A DNA stretch of 64,000 nucleotides from Pseudomonas asiatica. Its GTDB lineage: Bacteria > Pseudomonadota > Gammaproteobacteria > Pseudomonadales > Pseudomonadaceae. Under the pieces are notes generated by a model. That model was given only the letters and a program-made list of their open reading frames with translations, made no database searches and was not told the origin of the DNA. A program made the position numbers and the translations under genes. Location of the stretch: positions 1,616,001-1,680,000 of the forward strand of contig NZ_CP157874.1 of assembly GCF_040214835.1 (NCBI RefSeq), written 5' to 3'. This document shows, piece by piece, positions 49,179 to 59,402 of the stretch; positions within the stretch are counted from its first letter, which is position 1, and each line of letters opens with the position of its first letter.

Positions 49179-50215
49179 CCCGCCCGCCGCTGGCTGCGGC
49201 GAAACTCCCCCGGTGTAAGGCCCGTCCAGCGCTTGAAGGCGCGCTGGAAGGCCTCGGCCGACGCAAACCCCAGCAGATAGGCAATCTCGCCAAAGGCCAG
49301 CTCCGTATCGCGGATGTAGGTTTCGGCAAGGTCGCGCCGTGTTTCGCTGAGCAGGTCGCGAAAGCGCGTGCCTTCCTCGGCCAGTTTGCGGCGCAACGTC
49401 CAGGTCGGCAGTTGCAGGTGCAGCGCCACTTCTTCCAGGTCCGGTTCACGGCCACCATTGAGCAACGGGCCCAGCAGGTGGGTGATGCGCTCACCCAGGC
49501 TGCGCACCCGCGTACGCTGCAGCATTTCCGCCTCGCACAGCTGCAGCAGGTGCTGCCAGGTGCTCGGGCAGTGCCTGGGGTTGGCCAGCTGCAGCGTGGC
49601 GCGGCTCAGGCGCAGCTGGTTGCCGTCGGCCGCGAACTGCACGGGCGCGCTGCACAGCGGCTGGTAGCGCGCGGCATAGGCGGGTGCGGCAAACTCGATG
49701 TCCATATGTTCGGCCTGCACCGCCGTACCGGCCAGGTCGGCAAGCTGGGCGAGCCAGCCGGCGAGTAGCGAATCGACCACGAAACGGTTGTAGGCGTTGT
49801 AGGGGCTGATGGAGTAGAAGCGTAGCCAGGCGCCCTGGGCATCTTCCTGAAAACTGGAGTGGCCGCGGTAGTTGGCGGCGTACAGCGGCTCGAAGCGCAA
49901 CAGGGTGCGTGCCGCCTCGCCCAGGTTCGGTGCCTGGGCAGCGGTGACCCCGGCCAGGCCGGCATGCGCCAGGCGGCTCAGGCGCCCCATGTGCAGGCCC
50001 AGCGCGGCCTCGCCGCACAGTTCGATGGCGGCGTGCCCCAGGTGCATGTAGCGCGGGATCGACAAGCGCGCACCAGCTTCGCTCAGGCGCGCCGCATCCA
50101 GGCCATAGCGGCGCAGCAGCGGCTCGGGGTCGTGGCCCAGTTCGCGCAGGGCCTCGGTCAGCGGCTGGACAAAACCAACCGACAGGTCGCCCAGGCGCAC
50201 GCGGGGGCGGGCCAT
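49175..50215 (-). CDS. AraC-family transcriptional regulator
   Basis: A 346-residue regulator of the AraC_binding_2 type. The N-terminal ~240 residues are an effector/dimerisation domain (IPRYMHLGHAAIELCGEAALGLHMG, AAQAPNLGEAARTLLRFEPL). The C-terminal ~100 residues are a double HTH (LEEVALHLQLPTWTLRRKLAEEGTRFRDLL and ELAFGEIAYLLGFASAEAFQRAFKRWTGLTPGEFR). It is 4 bases after the nitrilase-like gene and is thus probably the second gene of a two-gene operon. Regulators of this type often respond to amino acid or quaternary amine catabolites; the ligand here is unknown. Confidence 0.88.
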   Translation of the reverse strand: MARPRVRLGDLSVGFVQPLTEALRELGHDPEPLLRRYGLDAARLSEAGARLSIPRYMHLGHAAIELCGEAALGLHMGRLSRLAHAGLAGVTAAQAPNLGEAARTLLRFEPLYAANYRGHSSFQEDAQGAWLRFYSISPYNAYNRFVVDSLLAGWLAQLADLAGTAVQAEHMDIEFAAPAYAARYQPLCSAPVQFAADGNQLRLSRATLQLANPRHCPSTWQHLLQLCEAEMLQRTRVRSLGERITHLLGPLLNGGREPDLEEVALHLQLPTWTLRRKLAEEGTRFRDLLSETRRDLAETYIRDTELAFGEIAYLLGFASAEAFQRAFKRWTGLTPGEFRRSQRRAG

Positions 50216-50219
50216 GGGC

Positions 50220-51338
50220 TTACAACCACAGGTTCAGCAAGCGGGCGCCAGGGCTGGGGGTGCCCGCCAGCAATTCACCCGCCTGGTGGGCAAAGCCCTG
50301 GCCGTCGCTGCCCTGTTCCCAAAACTGCCCACGCATGAACACGCTCATGCTGCTGACGCCGGCCCCGGCCGCTTCGGTCAGGCGCTGCCAGGCCGCCTGT
50401 TCGCTGACTTCGCCGCGCTGCAAGGCCAGCCCGGCGCTGGCATCCTGGTGGCGATTGCCGCGCCAGGGCGCTTGCCAGCTGCCCTTGCCGCTGAGGAATA
50501 CCGGGTTGGCGATCAGTTGTACCGCCTGTCGTGCCAGTTGCTGGTGGTTTTCCGGGTACCAGCTGTCACTGCCCACCAGCACGCCCAGGCGCCCCGCAGG
50601 GGTTTGCAATACTTGCAGCGGGTGCTGGCGGCCATCGTGTACATAGCGGCGCATTTCGCTGTCGGGGAACTGCTGGCGTTGCGGTTGGCCCAGCAGCGAG
50701 CCGTCACCGGCGAACACCACGCTGCTGTTGAACAGCGGGCCGCTACCGGCATGCAGCACACCCTGTTTCACGTAGGGGGCGGGCAGCACGATGGAGCCGG
50801 CTACCAGGGTGACGTTGAACTCCTTGGCCAGGCCACCGAACAGTTGCTGGTAGTCCGCAGCCATCTGCTCGGCTTTCATGCGCAGGTGCGCGTCGGCGCG
50901 CCAGTCGTCCCCGTCGGCACGGAGCATGGCCAGGCCATAGCGCAGCGGGTTGCTCAGTTCCAGCCATTGCAGGGCTTCGCTGCTTTGCGTGACCTGGTAC
51001 AGCTCGTTCTTTTCTCCGCGTGCCCACAGCCAGGTACCGATGTGCTCTGGTAGCACCACCACCGTACGCGGGCTGACAAGCCCTTGGGTACGTGCCTGCT
51101 CCAGGTAGGCCGCGAGCTTGCGGTGCAGGCGTTGCAGGTTCTGGTAGTCGCCCGGGTAGAGCAGCGGTTCGACGCCGAGCAGGTTGCCGTGCTCGCCCGG
51201 CACGCCGTGGTTCAGTGCCAGTTCGATGCGCAGGTCGGACAGGTAGTGGCCTTCCGGGCGCTGCTGGGTCCAGAAACCGTAGCCGCAGAGGGCGGCGATC
51301 ATCACCAGCGCCAGGGCGCTTGCCAGGAGTTTTCGCAT
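50220..51338 (-). CDS. Membrane-anchored nitrilase-fold protein lacking the catalytic Cys
   Basis: A 372-residue protein with an N-terminal signal anchor (LLASALALVMIAALCGYGFW) and a carbon-nitrogen hydrolase domain (TVVVLPEHIGTWL; LVAGSIVLPAPYV; NSSVVFAGDGSLLG; LGVLVGSDSWYPENHQQLARQ). The Glu of the triad is in LPEH, but the usual G-V-x-x-C-x-D is GVLVGSD, with Gly in place of the nucleophilic Cys, and no clear Lys follows the GSLLG turn. So it is either a pseudoenzyme or very divergent. It is upstream of and 4 bases from the AraC gene, which suggests a linked function (for instance a sensor of an extracytoplasmic nitrogen compound, speculative). Confidence 0.78.
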   Translation of the reverse strand: MRKLLASALALVMIAALCGYGFWTQQRPEGHYLSDLRIELALNHGVPGEHGNLLGVEPLLYPGDYQNLQRLHRKLAAYLEQARTQGLVSPRTVVVLPEHIGTWLWARGEKNELYQVTQSSEALQWLELSNPLRYGLAMLRADGDDWRADAHLRMKAEQMAADYQQLFGGLAKEFNVTLVAGSIVLPAPYVKQGVLHAGSGPLFNSSVVFAGDGSLLGQPQRQQFPDSEMRRYVHDGRQHPLQVLQTPAGRLGVLVGSDSWYPENHQQLARQAVQLIANPVFLSGKGSWQAPWRGNRHQDASAGLALQRGEVSEQAAWQRLTEAAGAGVSSMSVFMRGQFWEQGSDGQGFAHQAGELLAGTPSPGARLLNLWL

Positions 51339-51448
51339 GAAGCAGGACGGCGCCTTGGAAACGAGAGTTTCCTAGGGTAGTCGTGCTGTGCGCGAGGATC
51401 AATAACTTGTCAGTTTCGATCATTGAGCCCGTTCAAACGGCTGTTTAA

Positions 51449-53566
<2,118 letters not shown>

Positions 53567-53570
53567 GATC

Positions 53571-53690
53571 GCCGGGGCCGCTTTGCGGCCCTGTGGGAGC
53601 GGGTTCACCCGCGAATAGGGCTGCGCGGTGCATGGCACCGGCTGCGCCGGTGTTCGCGGGTGAACCCGCTCCCACAGGGGCGCAAAGCGC
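53571..53690. repeat. REP pair
   Basis: Arms CCTGTGGGAGCGGGTTCACC... and complement ...GGTGAACCCGCTCCCACAGGG, with a GGCACCGGCTGCGCCGGTG hairpin in the spacer, between fadH and the PLP enzyme gene. Confidence 0.9.
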
Positions 53691-53719
53691 CCTCGGGATT
53701 TCACTGGTAAACTCGCAGC

Positions 53720-54610
53720 ATGCTCCTCGACCTCCCCCAACCCCCCCTGCAGCCCCTGATCCTGCCCTGGCTCCAACAAGCCCAGGTAGAAGCCGCCATC
53801 CTGCGCCTGGACCTGATCGACCCGCTGATCAGCGGCAACAAATGGTTCAAGCTACGCCACCACCTGCAACAGGCCAGCGCCAGCAATGCCCCGGGCCTGA
53901 TCAGCCTCGGCGGCAACCATTCCAACCACCTGCACGCCCTGGCCGCTGCCGGCAAGCGCTTCGGCTTCGCCACCGCCGGCCTGCTGCGTGGCCACGCCCA
54001 GGACACGCCAACCGTGCGTGACCTGCAGGCGCTGGGCATGGAACTGCATTGGCTGGGCTATGGCGGCTATCGCGCACGAAACCAAGCGGGTTTCTGGGAA
54101 CCCTGGCAGGCACGCTACCCGGGTTGGCACTGCATCCCCGAAGGGGGCGGCGGGCTGGCCGGTGCACAGGGCTGCGCGCTGATCATGCAGCAGGCGCGCG
54201 CGCAGATCGCGTCACTGGGCTGGTCGGGCTACGACGCCTGGTGGCTGGCTGCCGGAACGGGGACTACCCTGGCCGGCCTGGTAATGGCCGAGGCGGGCGC
54301 ACATGTGGTGCATGGTGCATTGGCTGTACCCAGGGACCATGGTGTGCCGGAGGCGGTAGCGACACTGGCCGGCGCGCATGGCTACCAGCTGCACGACGCC
54401 TGCCGTGGCGGTTTCGGCAAGTTCGACGCGGAGCTGCTGGCGTTCATCGCCGATTGCGAGCGGCACACCGGCGTGCCGCTCGAAGCCCTCTACACCGGCA
54501 AGGCCCTGCTGGCCCTGCGTGAGCAGGTCGAAGCCGGGCTGTTCGCGCCCGGCACCCGCCTGATCGTGGTGCATACCGGCGGCCTGCAGGGCCGGCGCGG
54601 TTACTTGTAG
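53720..54610 (+). CDS. ACC deaminase / D-cysteine desulfhydrase-like PLP enzyme
   Basis: Fold-type II PLP enzyme of 296 residues. The Schiff-base lysine is in ISGNKWFKLRHHLQQA, followed by LISLGGNHSNHLHALAAAGKRFG (the SxGGNHSN phosphate/substrate loop) and the glycine-rich AAGTGTTLAGL cofactor loop. The family includes 1-aminocyclopropane-1-carboxylate deaminase and D-cysteine desulfhydrase; the specificity residues cannot be decided by eye, but the short length and sequence fit the YedO/DcyD-like branch. Converges with cytochrome b561 with a 10-base overlap. Confidence 0.83.
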   Translation: MLLDLPQPPLQPLILPWLQQAQVEAAILRLDLIDPLISGNKWFKLRHHLQQASASNAPGLISLGGNHSNHLHALAAAGKRFGFATAGLLRGHAQDTPTVRDLQALGMELHWLGYGGYRARNQAGFWEPWQARYPGWHCIPEGGGGLAGAQGCALIMQQARAQIASLGWSGYDAWWLAAGTGTTLAGLVMAEAGAHVVHGALAVPRDHGVPEAVATLAGAHGYQLHDACRGGFGKFDAELLAFIADCERHTGVPLEALYTGKALLALREQVEAGLFAPGTRLIVVHTGGLQGRRGYL

Positions 54611-55146
54611 GGCAGCATGCGCAGCAGCGTGTTGTCGCGCTGCACATAGTGGTGATACAGCCCAGCCACAGCGTGCAGGCCGATCAGCCAGTAGCCCCAG
54701 CTGCCGATGCGTTCATGCCAGCCTTTGATGAACTTGGCCTGGTCCGGGTTCGGGCCGATCAGGTGCGGCAGCTCCAGGCCGAAGAACGGCACTGGTTTGT
54801 CGGCGGCGCTGAGGATCAGCCAGCCGGCCAGCGGCAGGATGATCATCAGCAGGTACAACGCCAGGTGCATCAGGTGCGCGAGGCCGGTCTGCCAGGCCGC
54901 AGGTTTGGGCACGATGGGTGGAGTCGGGCGGCTCAGGCGGATGGCCAGGCGCAACCAGACCAGCACGAACACGCTGAGCCCGAGCATGAAGTGCAGGTCC
55001 TTCATCAGGTTGCGTTCGACGCTGTCCTTGGGGAACAGGCCACGCAGTTCGATAAGGGCATAGACAGCGGCCAGCAGCACCAGCATCAGCCAGTGCAGGG
55101 CGATGGACAGGCGCGCGTAATGGGTCGCGGGGGTGGATGAAACCAT
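54601..55146 (-). CDS. Cytochrome b561
   Basis: A 181-residue four-helix diheme inner-membrane cytochrome of the bacterial CybB family. Candidate heme ligands are the histidines in SIALHWLMLVLLA, DLHFMLGLSVFVLVWLRL, LMHLALYLLMIILPLAGWL and GLHAVAGLYHHYV, at the expected places. Members shuttle electrons between quinol and periplasmic partners and can help against superoxide. It is monocistronic, convergent with the ACC-deaminase-like gene, and divided from DUF1853 by a REP pair. Confidence 0.93.
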   Translation of the reverse strand: MVSSTPATHYARLSIALHWLMLVLLAAVYALIELRGLFPKDSVERNLMKDLHFMLGLSVFVLVWLRLAIRLSRPTPPIVPKPAAWQTGLAHLMHLALYLLMIILPLAGWLILSAADKPVPFFGLELPHLIGPNPDQAKFIKGWHERIGSWGYWLIGLHAVAGLYHHYVQRDNTLLRMLPYK

Positions 55147-55261
55147 GATTGGTCCTCGTCATCAGGTCGGAATGGCGCTCTTGCCGGCGCTCAGGAAGTA
55201 CTGTAATGGCTACGGGGGAACAAATCTTTGCGCCAGGTCTGTGAAATTTGTGTTGTCTGCA

Positions 55262-55358
55262 CCGGCCCTTTCGCGGGTGAACCCGCTCCCACAGGCACAG
55301 CGCTGAGCCAGAGACCTGTGCAGTACTTGTGGGAGCGGGTTTACCCGCGAAGGGGCCA
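55262..55358. repeat. REP pair
   Basis: Arms CCGGCCCTTTCGCGGGTGAACC and complement over a ~33-base spacer between the cytochrome and DUF1853 genes (both on the minus strand). Confidence 0.92.
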
Positions 55359-55370
55359 GCCCAGACAACA

Positions 55371-56303
55371 TCAGACATCGGGCAGATGCGGCCAATCATC
55401 AGCCACCAGAAACACCCGTTCAGCCTCCTGCCACGCCCCGCCAGCCTCTTGCGCCAACCTCACCAGCAACTGCGCCGGAGCCTGCCGCTCCAGCACGTGC
55501 AGCCACGCCGCAAACTGCTCCACCGCCCAGCACTCCTGCGCCTCGACCCGCGCCGGCGCCAGCCAGGCATGCCGTTGCAGCGGCTGCCATCGCTCACCTT
55601 CGCCCATGACCCAGTCCCGCCGCCGCAGCCAGCGCCCGCGCAAGTGCTGCGGGTTGGCGCCCTGTGGTGGCTGTGCATGCCCAGGCCACGGGTAGAACAG
55701 ATAGCCACCCAGCCACACATGCGCCTGCACCTGCTCCACCCCCAGCCGGGCCAGCACCTCGCGGCTGTGCGCCCCTGTCGACATGGGCAGCTGGTGCCGC
55801 GCCAGGTGCGCCAGTTTGCTTCCCAGTCGGTCATGGCAGCCCGGCCCCAGCCAGGCGGCGGGGTCGTGCCCGGGATGCTCCGGGCCCAGGTACAGCTTGA
55901 TGGCCAGTTCCAGGTGGTGCACACCGTCGCGGTCGCGCAGCACCACATCCAGCTCGCCCAGGGTGCGCCCGCCTTCGCGAATCGCCAGGTTGGCCGCCAG
56001 TAGTTCAATGCCCGGGGCCTGGCCCAGGGCGAATTGCCACAGCCGTTCGTAGTAGTGCCCCAGGCGCCGGCTGCCCAGCTGCGCCAGCCAGTCGCGCAAT
56101 GGGCGGTCATCGTCATCCAGCGCCCGCAGCCAGTCTGCCAGGCGCTGTGGCTGGTCCGCCCACAGGCTGCCCGCCAGCGGGTGGCGCTGGGGGCAGGGCG
56201 GGGCGCTGAGCAACGGGGGCGACAGCAGGGCCCAGGCCAGGTCGCGCACGTTGGGGCGGCGTAGCTGCCGGGGCAGGTCGTGGAGCAGGGCGAATGGCAT
56301 CAT
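55371..56303 (-). CDS. DUF1853 family protein, possible PD-(D/E)XK nuclease fold
   Basis: A 310-residue cytosolic protein of the DUF1853 family. Near the middle it has RTLGELDVVLRDRDGVHHLELAIKLYL, an E-x-D...E-x-x-x-K arrangement matching the PD-(D/E)XK nuclease core, with SKLAHLARHQL afterwards. The family has been linked to that fold in general analyses, but no substrate is known and nuclease activity is untested. It ends before a REP pair and is divergent from nadK. Confidence 0.75.
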   Translation of the reverse strand: MMPFALLHDLPRQLRRPNVRDLAWALLSPPLLSAPPCPQRHPLAGSLWADQPQRLADWLRALDDDDRPLRDWLAQLGSRRLGHYYERLWQFALGQAPGIELLAANLAIREGGRTLGELDVVLRDRDGVHHLELAIKLYLGPEHPGHDPAAWLGPGCHDRLGSKLAHLARHQLPMSTGAHSREVLARLGVEQVQAHVWLGGYLFYPWPGHAQPPQGANPQHLRGRWLRRRDWVMGEGERWQPLQRHAWLAPARVEAQECWAVEQFAAWLHVLERQAPAQLLVRLAQEAGGAWQEAERVFLVADDWPHLPDV

Positions 56304-56391
56304 CCTGCGAGCATAGCCGGTTTGCCGCTACCCGGTGGTTTCGCCCATAATCGCGGCATAGTCACCCGCCGCAGAGCCTCGCAGGAGCCCC

Positions 56392-57282
56392 ATGGAGCAA
56401 TTTCGCAATATCGGTATCATCGGCCGCCTTGGCAGCTCGCAGGTGCTCGACACCATTCGCCGACTGAAAAAATTCCTCCTCGAACGCCACCTGCACGTGA
56501 TCCTCGAGGACACCATCGCCGAAGTGCTGCCCGGCCATGGCCTGCAAACCTCTACCCGCAAGCTGCTGGGCGAGGTCTGTGACCTGGTCATCGTGGTCGG
56601 CGGCGACGGCAGCCTGCTGGGCGCCGCCCGCGCCCTGGCCCGGCACAACATTCCGGTGCTGGGCATCAACCGTGGCAACCTGGGCTTCCTCACCGACATC
56701 CGCCCCGACGAGCTGGAAGAGAAGGTCGCCGAAGTGCTCGACGGCCACTACCTGGTGGAAAACCGCTTCCTGCTGCAGGCCGAGGTACGCCGCCACAACG
56801 AAGCCATCGGCCAGGGTGATGCGCTGAACGACGTGGTGCTGCACCCGGGCAAGTCGACGCGCATGATCGAATTCGAGATCTACATCGATGGCCAGTTCGT
56901 CTGCAGCCAGAAGGCCGACGGCCTGATCGTCGCCACCCCCACCGGCTCCACCGCCTACGCGCTGTCGGCCGGCGGCCCGATCATGCACCCCAAGCTCGAC
57001 GCCATCGTCATCGTGCCGATGTACCCGCACACGCTGTCGGGCCGGCCGATCGTGGTCGACGGCAACAGCGAGCTGAAGATCGTGGTGTCCAAGGACCTGC
57101 AGATCTACCCGCAAGTATCCTGTGACGGCCAGAACCACTTCACCTGTGCCCCCGGCGACACCATCACGGTGAGCAAGAAACCGCAGAAGCTGCGCCTGAT
57201 CCACCCGCTGGACCACAACTACTACGAGGTCTGCCGCACCAAGCTCGGCTGGGGCAGCCGCTTGGGAAGCAGGGACGACTGA
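56392..57282 (+). CDS. nadK: NAD kinase
   Basis: Phosphorylates NAD to NADP, 296 residues. The GGDGSLLGAAR loop (residues ~70) is the catalytic NAD-kinase signature, with NRGNLGFLTDI and the C-terminal GLIVATPTGSTAYALSAGGPIMHPKL NAD/ATP-binding block. AGGAGCCCC precedes the start. The stop overlaps the next ATG by a single base, so the phosphatase gene is coupled. Confidence 0.97.
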   Translation: MEQFRNIGIIGRLGSSQVLDTIRRLKKFLLERHLHVILEDTIAEVLPGHGLQTSTRKLLGEVCDLVIVVGGDGSLLGAARALARHNIPVLGINRGNLGFLTDIRPDELEEKVAEVLDGHYLVENRFLLQAEVRRHNEAIGQGDALNDVVLHPGKSTRMIEFEIYIDGQFVCSQKADGLIVATPTGSTAYALSAGGPIMHPKLDAIVIVPMYPHTLSGRPIVVDGNSELKIVVSKDLQIYPQVSCDGQNHFTCAPGDTITVSKKPQKLRLIHPLDHNYYEVCRTKLGWGSRLGSRDD

Positions 57283-58253
57283 TGCTCGATCCGGCGCGTA
57301 GTTTCGACATCATCGGTGACGTGCACGGTTGTGCGCTGACCCTTGAACGCCTGCTCGACGCCCTTGGTTACAAGCGTGTGGCAGGCGTGTGGCGCCACCC
57401 GCGGCGCCAGGCGCTGTTCCTTGGCGACATCGTCGACCGCGGGCCACGCATTCGCGAGGCGCTGCACATCGTCCACGACATGGTCGAGGCCGGCCAGGCG
57501 TTCTGCATCATGGGCAACCACGAGTACAACGCGCTGGGCTGGGTTACCCCGGCACTACCTGGCAGCGGCAAGGCCTTCGTGCGCGAGCATACGCCGCGCC
57601 ACGCCCGGTTGATCGACGAAACCCTGACCCAGTTTGCCCACCACCCCGCTGACTGGCACGACTTCGTCAACTGGTTCTACGAATTGCCGCTGTTCGTCGA
57701 CGCCGGGCGCTTCCGCCTGGTGCATGCCTGCTGGGACCCGCGGCTGATCGAGCCACTGCGCCAGCAGTACCCCGACGGGCGCATCGACGAGCACTTCATC
57801 CAGGCTTCGGCGGTGAGCGGCAGCTTTGCCGCCACCGTGTGCAACCGCTTGCTGCGCGGCACCGACATGCGCCTGCCGGACGGCCTGACCCTCACCGGTG
57901 GAGACGGCCTGACCCGTGCCTTCTTCCGTACCAAGTTCTGGGAAGAAGACCCGCAAACCTACGGCGACATCGTGTTCCAGCCTGACGCCCTGCCCGCGGA
58001 AGTGGCCAGCACCCCGCTCAGTCACAGCCAGAAGAACGCCTTGCTGCGCTATGCCGAAGACGAGCCCATGCTGTTCGTCGGCCATTACTGGCGCAGCGGC
58101 CGCCCGGCGCCGATCCGCGCCAACCTGGCCTGCCTGGACTACAGCGCCGTGCTCTACGGCAAGCTGGCTGCCTACCGGCTGGATGATGAAACCCGCATCG
58201 ACCCGCACAAGTTCGTCTGGGTCGATGTCGACCGCCCACAGGCCAACCAATGA
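57282..58253 (+). CDS. Calcineurin-like metallophosphoesterase (PP2A type)
   Basis: A 323-residue metallophosphatase: GDVHG (metal-ligand Asp/His), FLGDIVDRGP, FCIMGNHEYN and a histidine in VHACWDP, all in order. It resembles the bacterial PPP/ApaH-related serine/threonine phosphatases. Coupled to nadK by one base overlap and to glpG by a 4-base overlap, so it belongs to the same operon. Substrate is not readable; a housekeeping role is suggested by its company. Confidence 0.87.
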   Translation: MLDPARSFDIIGDVHGCALTLERLLDALGYKRVAGVWRHPRRQALFLGDIVDRGPRIREALHIVHDMVEAGQAFCIMGNHEYNALGWVTPALPGSGKAFVREHTPRHARLIDETLTQFAHHPADWHDFVNWFYELPLFVDAGRFRLVHACWDPRLIEPLRQQYPDGRIDEHFIQASAVSGSFAATVCNRLLRGTDMRLPDGLTLTGGDGLTRAFFRTKFWEEDPQTYGDIVFQPDALPAEVASTPLSHSQKNALLRYAEDEPMLFVGHYWRSGRPAPIRANLACLDYSAVLYGKLAAYRLDDETRIDPHKFVWVDVDRPQANQ

Positions 58254-59128
58254 ACATTATCGAAGTGATGCGCCTGCCGCTGTCGGTCGACCTCAGCGGC
58301 TTCGTTCACCTGCTGCAGCGCCTGCAGGTGCCGCACCGGGTCAGCGAGGAGGGCGATGCCCAGGTGCTCTGGGCCCCCGACACCCTGGCCGCAGACGTCC
58401 GCGAACTCTACCAGCGCTACCCCGACGGCAACGCCGACCTGCCAGCCACCACCGATCCTGTGGGAGCGGGCGAGCCCGCGAAAGGGCCCTCCCTGGCGGA
58501 ACAGGCCCGCGCCTGCAAGATCACCACCCTGACCCTGCTGCTGTGCTTCATCGTCGCCGGCCTCACCGGCCTGGGCGACAACTTCACCACCATCAGCTGG
58601 TTCACCTTCCTCGATTTCCGCGTCCAGGGCGACTACCTGTACTTCAGCCCGCTGGCGCAAAGCCTGGACGAAGGCCAGTGGTGGCGCCTGGTATCGCCCA
58701 TGCTGCTGCATTTCGGCGTGCTGCACCTGGCCATGAACAGCCTGTGGTACTGGGAACTGGGCAAACGCATCGAATTGCGCCAAGGCCCGTGGGCGCTGCT
58801 GGGCCTGACCCTGCTGTTCAGCCTGGTGTCCAACCTGGCCCAGCACTACAGCAGCGGGCCGAGCCTGTTCGGCGGCCTTTCCGGCGTGCTGTACGGCCTG
58901 CTCGGGCACATCTGGCTGTACCAGTGGCTGGCACCCGACCGTTACTTCAACCTGCCCAAGGGCGTGCTGGTGATGATGCTCATCTGGCTGGTGGTGTGCA
59001 TGAGCGGCGTGATCGACACCCTGGGCCTTGGCCAGATCGCCAACGCCGCCCACGTCGGCGGGCTGCTCATCGGATGCCTGACCGGGCTCTTGGGTGGGGC
59101 GCTGGCCCGGCGTAAACTGTCGGCTTGA
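58250..59128 (+). CDS. glpG: Rhomboid intramembrane serine protease GlpG
   Basis: A 292-residue GlpG-type rhomboid. N-terminal cytoplasmic domain (about residues 1-65) of the NRDXX type, then six transmembrane helices; catalytic serine in FGGLSGVLYG and catalytic histidine in NAAHVGGLLIG. WWRLVSPMLLHFGVLHLAMNSLWYWELG carries the membrane-insert helices. Its soluble-to-membrane linker (residues ~68-85, TDPVGAGEPAKGPS) is encoded by a REP arm at 58457-58488 that keeps the frame. Overlaps the phosphatase gene by 4 bases. Confidence 0.93.
   Translation: MNIIEVMRLPLSVDLSGFVHLLQRLQVPHRVSEEGDAQVLWAPDTLAADVRELYQRYPDGNADLPATTDPVGAGEPAKGPSLAEQARACKITTLTLLLCFIVAGLTGLGDNFTTISWFTFLDFRVQGDYLYFSPLAQSLDEGQWWRLVSPMLLHFGVLHLAMNSLWYWELGKRIELRQGPWALLGLTLLFSLVSNLAQHYSSGPSLFGGLSGVLYGLLGHIWLYQWLAPDRYFNLPKGVLVMMLIWLVVCMSGVIDTLGLGQIANAAHVGGLLIGCLTGLLGGALARRKLSA
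58457..58488 (+). repeat. Single REP arm inside glpG
   Basis: CCTGTGGGAGCGGGCGAGCC...AAAGGGCC, a full ~32-base arm of the main REP family, lies in frame inside the glpG coding region. No partner arm is near. Confidence 0.92.
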
Positions 59129-59141
59129 ATCAGGAGACACT

Positions 59142-59402
59142 ATGTCCACTTTCGCGCAAATGATTGAAAACATCACCCCGGAAATCTACGAGAGCCTGAA
59201 ACTGGCCGTGGAAATCGGCAAATGGTCGGATGGCCGCAAGCTCACTGCCGAGCAGAAAGAGCTGTCGCTGCAGGCGGTAATCGCCTGGGAGATGAAAAAC
59301 CTGCCCGAAGACCAGCGTACCGGCTACATGGGCCCGCAGGAATGCGCCTCGAAGTCCGCGCCGATCGCCAACATTCTGTTCAAGTCGGACTCGGTACATT
59401 GA
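59142..59402 (+). CDS. DUF1315 family protein (YeaC-like)
   Basis: An 86-residue cytosolic protein starting MSTFAQMIENITPEIYESLKLAVEIGKWSDG and ending in GYMGPQECASKSAPIANILFKSDSVH. It matches the small YeaC/DUF1315 family, whose function is unknown. Start has CAGGAGAC 6 bases upstream. It lies 13 bases after glpG, and its stop overlaps the start of the DUF2797 gene. Confidence 0.85.
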   Translation: MSTFAQMIENITPEIYESLKLAVEIGKWSDGRKLTAEQKELSLQAVIAWEMKNLPEDQRTGYMGPQECASKSAPIANILFKSDSVH

